This document shows positions 34,246-41,138 of a stretch of 64,000 nt of DNA, in pieces; positions within the stretch are counted from its first letter, which is position 1; each line of letters begins with the position of its first letter. The stretch is from CAZEGI01 sp964512105. GTDB lineage: Archaea > Altiarchaeota > Altiarchaeia > IMC4 > CAZEGI01. The DNA is taken from positions 1-64,000 of the forward strand of contig CAZEGI010000001.1 in NCBI GenBank assembly GCA_964512105.1, given 5' to 3'. Under the pieces are notes generated by a model that was given only the letters and a program-made list of their open reading frames with translations, searched no databases and was not told where the DNA came from. Both the position numbers and the translations under genes were made by a program.

Positions 34246-34497
34246 ATGGGTAGAAACTCGGTTTTGGGTAAGGTCAGATGTGTGGTTGAGGATTTCCTCA
34301 TTATAGAACCACCTGCTAATTTTCCGGAAAACTCCCTTGATAAATTCAGGGAATTGTTAAACAAACCTGTCAGGATTGACGGAAAGGTTATCGGCAACGT
34401 TTTTGATGTAATCGGGGACACAAAAAATCCCTTCATCGTTGTCAAATCCAAAAAAGGGGTTGAACAAAAGGTTGTGGGGAAACCCGCAACGTTGTAG
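34246..34497 (+). CDS. gar1: Gar1-like H/ACA RNP protein
   Basis: Small RNA-binding partner of Cbf5 in guide-RNA-directed pseudouridylation. The 83-residue protein is the size of archaeal Gar1 and shows the barrel pattern VRIDGKVIGNVFDVIGDTKNPF followed by IVVKSK (given here in parts; about 43-70). The key GxVxDVxGxxxxP signature is present. It is one base upstream of ribK, probably cotranscribed. Recognition rests on the barrel motif; confidence is good but not absolute. Confidence 0.82.
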   Translation: MGRNSVLGKVRCVVEDFLIIEPPANFPENSLDKFRELLNKPVRIDGKVIGNVFDVIGDTKNPFIVVKSKKGVEQKVVGKPATL

Positions 34498-34498
34498 T

Positions 34499-35143
34499 AT
34501 GAAACAAGATACCCAGATACTGTACGAGTTGAGCAGACGACTGAAATCGCCGTATGACGAATTATTCATAAATTCTGCGGAATTCGGAAAGCTGCTTGGC
34601 GTTTCGCAGCAGAGTTCCTCAAGATACCTCACCAGGTTGGAATCCAGAGGTCTGATAGAAAGGAAGGTTACTGGTAGGGGGCAGTCCATCCGGCTGACAG
34701 AGAGGGGTGTCGAAGCCCTGAGGAAAATGCATACGGAACTTGAGAATTTTTTCAGAACGCATGCGGAAATCCAGGTAAGAGGTAGAGTGGTGAAGGGTTT
34801 GGGTGAGGGTGCGTACTACATAGGGAAGTACAGCGAGAGGCTGAAGGACGCTCTGGGTTTTGAACCGTATCAGGGAACCCTTAACCTTGACGTGAAGGGA
34901 AAGTTCAGCCCCGAGCGGGCGAAAACCATCAGGATTGAAGGTTTCAAAGAGGGCAACAGGTGTTTTGGTGATATAACATGCATACCCGCATCTATTTCGC
35001 ATGGAAAGAGCAAGGTTGACTGTTGGATTATAATACCTGAAAGAAGCCACCACAGGGATGAACTCGAGCTTATAGGTAAATTCAACTTCAGGAAAAAGCT
35101 GGGTTTGAGGGATGGTGATGTGGTTGAGGTGTCATTCAGTTAG
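34499..35143 (+). CDS. ribK: CTP-dependent riboflavin kinase with N-terminal helix-turn-helix
   Basis: Makes FMN from riboflavin with CTP, the archaea-specific DUF120 enzyme. N-terminal winged HTH (about 1-75; EFGKLLGVSQQSSSRYL, LESRGLIERK), then the DUF120 barrel (about 85-214) with GLGEGAYYIGKY, GFEPYQGTLNLDV and the C-terminal GLRDGDVVEV. The HTH suggests that it also regulates transcription, perhaps of its own pathway. I chose ATG 34499, one base after the gar1 stop; an earlier in-frame start would run through gar1. Confidence 0.92.
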   Translation: MKQDTQILYELSRRLKSPYDELFINSAEFGKLLGVSQQSSSRYLTRLESRGLIERKVTGRGQSIRLTERGVEALRKMHTELENFFRTHAEIQVRGRVVKGLGEGAYYIGKYSERLKDALGFEPYQGTLNLDVKGKFSPERAKTIRIEGFKEGNRCFGDITCIPASISHGKSKVDCWIIIPERSHHRDELELIGKFNFRKKLGLRDGDVVEVSFS

Positions 35144-35740
35144 GAATTTTTCAACCACCTTTCCGCCCGGCGTTTCCTCGGCAAAAATCTGGGCCTGGAA
35201 ACTGTAGATTTTTGTTTCCTTCGCGAGCCACGTATCCGGTGTCAGCCCCGCCTTCACGCACGTCTGCGACAAAAATTCTTCTGCATCCCATTTCCATTCG
35301 ACAGGAACCTGCGGCAACAGCAAACCACGGCTCCATCCGCCCTGCACTATCAGGCCATCCCTCCCGATTTTTACCTGTTTAGGATATTCCTTCGGGTTGT
35401 TCACTTTTATGAGTTCTGGTTTCGTGAGCACGGAAACCTCAACCACGATATTATCAAGTTCGTCCTCCCTGACGCGCTGAAACCTCGGGTCTCTCAACGC
35501 TGCGGAAAGTGCGGAATCCTCGACCGCTTTTCCCAAAGGTAGAATTGGTTCTGGATATCCAATGCAACCTCTGAGTTTGTGGTCAGGGTATGTATCGAGA
35601 GTAACAAAAACCCCGCGGTTTTCCGTAAACACATCCTTAAGAATTTCAGGCACCTTAGGTTTTTCTTTGGAGAAGTGTCCTTTTATGACTGCCCTCGCGT
35701 ATTTCACAACAGCGTCGCCCTGCTTTTCCGTAAGGTTCAT
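35132..35740 (-). CDS. AMMECR1-domain protein
   Basis: 202-residue AMMECR1 family protein. The invariant LRGCIGYPEP motif is at about residues 55-64, with DPRFQRV and QGGWSRGLLLPQVP further on. The family is universal in archaea and eukaryotes but its activity is not established; links to radical SAM chemistry (MEMO/AMMECR1) have been proposed. Ends 12 bases inside the convergent ribK stop region. Last gene of a three-gene unit with a small membrane protein and a CoaC-like flavoprotein. Confidence 0.9.
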   Translation of the reverse strand: MNLTEKQGDAVVKYARAVIKGHFSKEKPKVPEILKDVFTENRGVFVTLDTYPDHKLRGCIGYPEPILPLGKAVEDSALSAALRDPRFQRVREDELDNIVVEVSVLTKPELIKVNNPKEYPKQVKIGRDGLIVQGGWSRGLLLPQVPVEWKWDAEEFLSQTCVKAGLTPDTWLAKETKIYSFQAQIFAEETPGGKVVEKFLTE

Positions 35741-36039
35741 TTTGACTCCGAGACGGAATTCGAGGTGATGTTTACAGTAAGAACGTAGGTTTTGTTTGCT
35801 TGGTCTTTCAGACTCACGAGCCAGAGGTCGGAATTTTCGGTGCTCAGCGGTTTGAAGCCCGATATGTCCAGAGCATCAACACCGAGGTTATGCGTTGCAT
35901 TCATGTAATCAAACGCCAGGTTTGTAGCCGTTACTCCGCTTTCGATCCACGGGGAAAGCACGATGATTCCCACGATGGTTACGACAAACGTCAGTAAAAA
36001 TATGGCCAGCCCGATGAGGAGGATTTTTTTGATTGTCAT
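35737..36039 (-). CDS. Small single-pass membrane protein
   Basis: 100 residues: one helix near the N-terminus (about 6-28, LLIGLAIFLLTFVVTIVGIIV) and a small exposed domain with probable N-glycosylation sites (NATH, NKTY, NITS). No family recognised. It overlaps both neighbours by four bases (ATGA), so it is translated with the flavoprotein and AMMECR1 genes. Fusion of these three into one unit is the only functional clue. Confidence 0.65.
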   Translation of the reverse strand: MTIKKILLIGLAIFLLTFVVTIVGIIVLSPWIESGVTATNLAFDYMNATHNLGVDALDISGFKPLSTENSDLWLVSLKDQANKTYVLTVNITSNSVSESK

Positions 36040-36560
36040 TCTTTTACCAATTTTAAAACGACCTTGACGATTTCATCGTTTTCTGCGATTTTTGCCTTGT
36101 CCTCTTCTATGCGGGGCTCTATCAGGGTGACTCCCTTACTCTCCAATTTCTGGATGTTATCAACAACGAAGGGGTTGTCGTACATGGATATGTGCATCGC
36201 CGGAACCATGATGATTGGAATCTTCGAACCGAGTGCCGTTGCCGCGAGTGTCGTGACAACCGTGTCATCTATGCCGTTCGCGATTTTTGATATGGTGTTC
36301 GAGGTCGCTGGGCATATCAGTAGCAGAGAAGCGGAACCGTTGGCACCGCAGAGTTTCACGTGCTCGACTTCTCCCGTAAGTTCCGTTATCACTGGATTTC
36401 CGGACGCCCATTCGAGAACGTTTGGGTGGATGATTTTTTGTGCCGCCTTGGTCATCGCGCACTCTACCTCGAGGCCCTCCTTGACCAATCTCCTTACAAG
36501 GTTCACGGTATTCACAGCAGCAACGCTTCCGCACACACCGAGAACGATTTTGCCTGCCAT
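36036..36560 (-). CDS. CoaC/AfpA-like flavoprotein
   Basis: 174-residue HFCD-type flavoprotein of the phosphopantothenoylcysteine decarboxylase family. Visible are the FMN-binding VLGVCGSVAAVN at the N-terminus, the LLICPATSNTISKIANGI block, and the MVPAMHISMYDNP motif that carries the catalytic region of CoaC (normally PAMNxxM; here PAMHISM). The Asn to His change in that motif argues for a role other than the classical CoaC reaction, such as archaeoflavoprotein or dihydromethanopterin reductase-like function. I chose ATG 36560, which fits the family start; divergent from nadA. Confidence 0.82.
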   Translation of the reverse strand: MAGKIVLGVCGSVAAVNTVNLVRRLVKEGLEVECAMTKAAQKIIHPNVLEWASGNPVITELTGEVEHVKLCGANGSASLLLICPATSNTISKIANGIDDTVVTTLAATALGSKIPIIMVPAMHISMYDNPFVVDNIQKLESKGVTLIEPRIEEDKAKIAENDEIVKVVLKLVKE

Positions 36561-36600
36561 TTTGCGTATTGTTTTATAGGTAATCGTATAAAAAATAAAC

Positions 36601-37509
36601 ATGTCCGGTTTGAATAGGAAGGTTATCGAATTAAAAAACAGGAAAAAGGCGGTAATCCTCGCGCACAACTACCAGCGCCCCGAGATTCAGGATGTTGCAG
36701 ATTATGTCGGCGACTCCTTTGGTTTGGCGCAACAGGCAAAAAAAACTGAATCCAGGATGATTGTATTCTGCGGCGTTGATTTCATGGCTGAAACCGTGGC
36801 GATATTGAATCCTGATAGAAAAGTTCTCAACTCAGAGCCGAACGCAACATGCCCCATGGCACAGATGCTGTCACCCAAGGAACTGCAACTTGCAAAGAAA
36901 AAATTTCCGGACGCTGATGTTGTTCTGTACATAAACACAAACGTGGACGTCAAGGCGGAATGCGACTGCATATGCACGTCGGCAAACGCCGTGGAAGTCG
37001 TAAACGCAATGGATGCTGATAAGATTTTATTCGGACCAGACAAGAATCTTGCCTATTACGTCCAAAGAAGAACAAGGAAAACGATAATTCCCGTACCGGA
37101 ATACGGTTTGTGCCCGACGCATCACCTGATTTCCGAATGGGACATTGTTGAAGCCAAGGAAAAACACCCGAAGGCAAAGATCGTGGTGCATCCGGAAACG
37201 ATTCCCGAAGTCCAAGAGCTTGCAGACCATATTGCATCAACGGAAGGCATGATAAATTACTGCAAAAAATCGAAGGAAATGGAATTCATCATAGGGACCG
37301 AGAATGGAATAATTCACAGGCTGAAAAAAGATGTTCCTGGAAAAAAATTTTATCCGGCATCGGATTCCGCAATCTGCCCGAACATGAAGATGAACACCCT
37401 AGAGAAGGTTTTCGACGCGCTTGACAAAGAACAATATAAGGTTGAGGTTCCAAGGGATACAGCGAAACGGGCGAGAATTGTGATTGAAAGGATGTTGAGT
37501 ATAACATAA
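36601..37509 (+). CDS. nadA: Quinolinate synthase
   Basis: Makes quinolinate from iminoaspartate and DHAP for NAD synthesis, using a [4Fe-4S] cluster. The 302-residue protein has AHNYQRPEIQDVADYVGDS at the N-terminus (shown in part), the first cluster Cys in NATCPMAQM, further cysteines in CDCICTSANA and the last in SAICPNMKMN, and HPETIPEVQ. The triplication-derived fold has normal length for archaeal enzymes. NadB and NadC are not in the window. Divergent from the flavoprotein gene. Confidence 0.95.
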   Translation: MSGLNRKVIELKNRKKAVILAHNYQRPEIQDVADYVGDSFGLAQQAKKTESRMIVFCGVDFMAETVAILNPDRKVLNSEPNATCPMAQMLSPKELQLAKKKFPDADVVLYINTNVDVKAECDCICTSANAVEVVNAMDADKILFGPDKNLAYYVQRRTRKTIIPVPEYGLCPTHHLISEWDIVEAKEKHPKAKIVVHPETIPEVQELADHIASTEGMINYCKKSKEMEFIIGTENGIIHRLKKDVPGKKFYPASDSAICPNMKMNTLEKVFDALDKEQYKVEVPRDTAKRARIVIERMLSIT

Positions 37510-37533
37510 CTAATCTTGTAAGTTACAAACAAA

Positions 37534-37920
37534 ATGAGCCATTACCAAAAGGGTGCAAACTTTGAGCGCGAACTCATACGCGAGTTCTGGGCGAACGGAT
37601 GGAGTGCTGTCCGTGCCGCAGGTTCGGGAACCGTGGGCGAACCCGTTCCGGACGTCGTTGCGATAAAGGACTCACGCGTTATATTGCTGGAGTGCAAAGC
37701 GACGCGCAAGGAAAAACTGAGTTTGAAGGAAGCCATTCTCGGGTTGAGGATATTTGCCGAGATTTCCGGCGTGGAGGCATACATCGCAATGAAGTTCCTG
37801 AAGCAGAAGCCGCGGTTTTACAACATCCGGGATTTCGTAAAAAAAGGGAAGTACACCATCTCCCTGAAAACAGAGTTTCTGAGTTTCGAGCTGCTTATAG
37901 GGAAACAGTCAAAACTTTAG
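37534..37920 (+). CDS. hjc: Holliday junction resolvase Hjc
   Basis: Archaeal junction-cutting nuclease. The 128-residue protein has the expected active site: Glu in FERELIREF (about 10-18), Asp in PVPDVVAI and the ExK pair in LLECKATRKEK, with GSGTVGEPVPD before it. Start MSHYQKGANFERE is standard. It ends four bases inside the convergent zinc-ribbon gene. Confidence 0.93.
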   Translation: MSHYQKGANFERELIREFWANGWSAVRAAGSGTVGEPVPDVVAIKDSRVILLECKATRKEKLSLKEAILGLRIFAEISGVEAYIAMKFLKQKPRFYNIRDFVKKGKYTISLKTEFLSFELLIGKQSKL

Positions 37921-38264
37921 CCGAGTTTCCGTATTTCCTCAAGTCTCGGATACCGGCACTCCTTGCACAGACCGCCGTCGTCAAGCCATTCCCTCAGGCA
38001 GACGCCGCAGTAGAACAGGTCAAACGGCCGGATTTCGGTAAAGCTGTTGCCGAAGCATACTGGGCAAACCGGCATGCCGGCCGCGCAATCGCTGCATATC
38101 GTCTGTCTGCAGGAATCGCATTCGTAATACCTCTTGAGAAAATCGCGCTTTTCTATTTCGCTCTCGTAACACGCAAGCGTTTCCTTCTTGTTGCAGAGGT
38201 CACACCCTGCCCCGATGAACAGTTTCTTCTCGGCTTTTAAAGGTCGAATTTTGTGTGGTGTCAC
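37917..38264 (-). CDS. Small multi-zinc-ribbon protein
   Basis: 115 residues with at least seven CxxC or Cys pairs (CDLC, CDSC, CSDC, CPVC, CGVC, CKEC), enough for three or four zinc fingers, and no membrane segment. The start is a GTG at 38264; no ATG fits. Unrecognised beyond the zinc motifs. Candidate roles are nucleic acid or protein binding; position next to hjc is on the opposite strand and gives no support. Confidence 0.6.
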   Translation of the reverse strand: MTPHKIRPLKAEKKLFIGAGCDLCNKKETLACYESEIEKRDFLKRYYECDSCRQTICSDCAAGMPVCPVCFGNSFTEIRPFDLFYCGVCLREWLDDGGLCKECRYPRLEEIRKLG

Positions 38265-38294
38265 ATTAACATTACCGCTGTCTGGGTTAAAAAA

Positions 38295-38675
38295 CTACTT
38301 TGGGTTGCCAAGGTCGTCAAGTTTTTTCAGGTCCTCCTCGACCGGGATGTTTACGTCCTGCTTTATTATCCTGAAAAAAATTATCAGAATCGAGGACAGT
38401 ATGACAAAGAAAAGCACAGCTGTTTTTGCGTCCTCGTTCAAAGAAACCGAAATGACCGCTATGAACGCAAGAACGAGAACCCACGTGATTGGAAGTTTCC
38501 GGTATTTTTTGGATTCCTTTTTTTCCTTTGATGTGTCAAGAATTAATGAACCGGCATAGCCGCAATCCTTGCACAGGTATTTCTGGTCCGTCGCGCCGTA
38601 GCCGCCGGTGTCCGACAGCGTCATTCCGGAATACAAAATGCGCTTGCCTTTGCACTTGGGGCATCGAAGTTTCAT
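38295..38675 (-). CDS. Zinc-ribbon protein with two membrane helices
   Basis: 126 residues from ATG 38675 (a GTG three bases earlier is also possible). An N-terminal zinc ribbon (CPKCKGKR and CKDCGYAGS) is followed by two transmembrane helices (about 65-83 and 87-106) and a charged tail. Its ATG overlaps the argS stop by one base (TGATG), so it is translated after argS. Function unknown. Confidence 0.7.
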   Translation of the reverse strand: MKLRCPKCKGKRILYSGMTLSDTGGYGATDQKYLCKDCGYAGSLILDTSKEKKESKKYRKLPITWVLVLAFIAVISVSLNEDAKTAVLFFVILSSILIIFFRIIKQDVNIPVEEDLKKLDDLGNPK

Positions 38676-40378
38676 CACATTTTCTCCGGCGCGTTTATTC
38701 CAAGAAGCCCCAGCGAGGTTTTGATTACGGTTCTTGTGGAATCAACCAACAACAGCCTTCTCTTGGTTATTTTTTCCTCCATGTTCAGAACCTGGCACTC
38801 CTTGTAGAACCGGCTGAACGCGGACGCGAGGTTATAAACGTAATTCGCAACGAGGTTCGGCTTCAAATCCTTGACCGAATTCTCAACAACTTCCGGAAAT
38901 TCCGCAAGAATTTTTATCAGTTCTTTTTCCTCGTTTTTCAGTTCGCTGATTTCTGTTAATTTTATTTTTTTGATGTCGGAATCGGATTTACGGATGATGC
39001 TGCAACACCGGGCATGCGCATACTGTATGTAGGGGCACGCCTCGCCCTCGAAATTCAGGGCCTGTTGCCATGTGAAGGTTATGGGTTTGTTCGGCGCGGT
39101 TTTTACGATGTGGTACCGCACCGCTCCGAGACCAATGTCGGCTGCGTGCTCCTTTCCTGCGATTTTTCTTTTTTCTATTTCTGCTACCGCCTTCTCCACG
39201 GCCTCGTCCATAAGTTTGTCAACCGTTGCGATTTTCCCTTTCCTCGTTGAAAGTTCTTCGCCCTCGAAATTCACAAAAGAGAAGTGAACGACATCCAGTT
39301 TTGTTTTTAATTTGTAGATTTCTGTCAGAATCGTTTTAAGTTCTTGGAATTCGAACTTGTGATCTTCGCCTAAAACATTTATCAGCCATGCGTTTGTCTT
39401 CGCCTTCTCGAGGTGGTATGCGATGTCGCGGGTGAGGTAAACGGAAGTTCCGTCTGCCCTCAATAGGATGGTTTTTCCTTCCCTTCGTTCTAACCCAAAA
39501 TCAGCCAAATTCAGATAAACACCATCGTCGGTTTGACAGTATTTGGTTTTTTCCAGGAAATTCGCAACCCGGTAAACTTCTTTGTTTTTCACGTACTTGC
39601 TCTCATAGTCGAATTTGTCGAATTTTATGCCTATCCTGTTTAAAGTTTCGAGCTGCCCCGCAAGGCATTTCTCTGAGAGTTCATACATTTCGCTTAACGC
39701 CTTCTCATCACCGGATTCCGCCTTTTGTATCAGTTCTTGAACACGTTCCGCGAACCGTTCATCCTCATTAAATTTTTTGTTTGCAGAAACGTACTGGAAG
39801 AAAATTTTGTAATCGTCCTTTTCCCTAAATTTTTTGTGCTCTTCGACGATCTGCCGGTCAACCGGGATTTTTTCCTTGAAACCCTGATTGATGATTGCAA
39901 TCTGCTTGCCGATGTCGTTCACGTAGTAATGAGTTTCAACATCGTAGCCCGCGAATTTCAGGATTCTTGCAAGGGAATCGCCAATGATGGAATTCCGTAT
40001 CCTGCCGACGTGAATCGGTCCGGACGGATTTATGGACGTATGCTCGAGAAGAATCTTGCCTTTTTTGTCCAACCTTCCGAAATTTTCTTTTTCCTTCCGG
40101 ATTTCGCTGATAATTTTTATTAAAAATTTTTTGTAATCAATAAAGAAATTTATGTAGCCGTTCGTTGCCTCAATCTTTTCGACAAATTCTGGTTTTTTTG
40201 TTTTTTTGGAAATCTCATCTGCGATTTTTGCGGTTGGTTTTTTCTCTTTCTTCGCGAGTTTGAATGCGATGCTCGAAGACAAGTCCGCAACCGGCGATTT
40301 TGCTATTTCATCCGGGGTTATTTTTTCGCCTGTTGCCCTGCTCAGCTCGGATGCGATTTGTTCCTTGAGTTTTTTCAT
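38675..40378 (-). CDS. argS: Arginyl-tRNA synthetase
   Basis: Charges tRNA-Arg. The 567-residue class I enzyme has an N-terminal additional domain (to about 80), the HIGH-type motif HVGRIRN after EHTSINPSGPI (about 109-125), a KMSKS-like loop STRKGK (about 372-377) and a C-terminal helical anticodon-binding domain. The usual GHA-like Arg-tRNA recognition features are intact and the length is standard. First gene of a two-gene unit with the zinc-ribbon membrane protein. Confidence 0.95.
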   Translation of the reverse strand: MKKLKEQIASELSRATGEKITPDEIAKSPVADLSSSIAFKLAKKEKKPTAKIADEISKKTKKPEFVEKIEATNGYINFFIDYKKFLIKIISEIRKEKENFGRLDKKGKILLEHTSINPSGPIHVGRIRNSIIGDSLARILKFAGYDVETHYYVNDIGKQIAIINQGFKEKIPVDRQIVEEHKKFREKDDYKIFFQYVSANKKFNEDERFAERVQELIQKAESGDEKALSEMYELSEKCLAGQLETLNRIGIKFDKFDYESKYVKNKEVYRVANFLEKTKYCQTDDGVYLNLADFGLERREGKTILLRADGTSVYLTRDIAYHLEKAKTNAWLINVLGEDHKFEFQELKTILTEIYKLKTKLDVVHFSFVNFEGEELSTRKGKIATVDKLMDEAVEKAVAEIEKRKIAGKEHAADIGLGAVRYHIVKTAPNKPITFTWQQALNFEGEACPYIQYAHARCCSIIRKSDSDIKKIKLTEISELKNEEKELIKILAEFPEVVENSVKDLKPNLVANYVYNLASAFSRFYKECQVLNMEEKITKRRLLLVDSTRTVIKTSLGLLGINAPEKM

Positions 40379-40412
40379 TTTCTGGGTTTAGATATTACAG
40401 ATTCTAAGTTAA

Positions 40413-41102
40413 TTACCGCCCGTGGAAGAGACGCATTGCCAGTTCCTGCGGCAAACCGGATTCAAGAATTTTGTCAGCGACTTTCTCGATGTCGTATTCA
40501 ACGCGTTTTATTTCCGCCTCCTGCGTTTTTGTGTCGTAGATTGCGAAACTCGCTTTTGGATTGCCGTCCCGCGGCTGGCCCACGGAGCCGGGGTTCAGAA
40601 TTGTTTTTTCGCCGAATTTTTTTATCATCGGCTGGTGGGTGTGCCCGAGCACGAGCAGGTTTTGTTTTATTCCTTCGAGGAATGATTCCATATACGGATG
40701 GTGGGGAAAAATGTATTCCTCAAGCGGGTTTCGGGGACTGCCATGGACCATGTAAAAATCCTTGGTTTCGTAAAACAGCGGCAGGGACTTAAGGAATTTC
40801 AGGTTCTCGGGTTTCAAATTTTTTTGCGTCCATTCTATGGCTTTGTATGCTACGGGATTGAAACCTTCCTTCAATTCTATTCTTTTGAAAACCGACGTAT
40901 CGTTTTCCGCAGCAACAAAATCGTGGTTTCCTAGAATGCAGGGGATTTTTTTGTTTCGTAACATTTCAATAACCTCGTTTGGGAATGGATTGTAGCCGAC
41001 AAGGTCGCCACAGCAAAAAATCTTCAGGTTTCCTATCTCATTTAGCACTGCTTCTAGAGCCGGAAGATTTCCATGCGGGTCCGCTATGAATGCGACTTTC
41101 AT
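40413..41102 (-). CDS. Calcineurin-like metallophosphoesterase (YfcE/MJ0936-like)
   Basis: 229-residue phosphoesterase with the dimetal motifs DPHGN (8-12), GDLVGYNPFP (about 32), GNHDF (about 58), VHGSPRNP (about 119) and GHTHQP (about 153). These define the MJ0936/YfcE-type group, whose members cleave small phosphodiesters in vitro. The native substrate is unknown. Single gene, divergent from the TPR gene that opens the pilus locus. Confidence 0.88.
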   Translation of the reverse strand: MKVAFIADPHGNLPALEAVLNEIGNLKIFCCGDLVGYNPFPNEVIEMLRNKKIPCILGNHDFVAAENDTSVFKRIELKEGFNPVAYKAIEWTQKNLKPENLKFLKSLPLFYETKDFYMVHGSPRNPLEEYIFPHHPYMESFLEGIKQNLLVLGHTHQPMIKKFGEKTILNPGSVGQPRDGNPKASFAIYDTKTQEAEIKRVEYDIEKVADKILESGLPQELAMRLFHGR

Positions 41103-41138
41103 ATAATAGTATTATAAATTAATTGTTAATTGCCGAGA

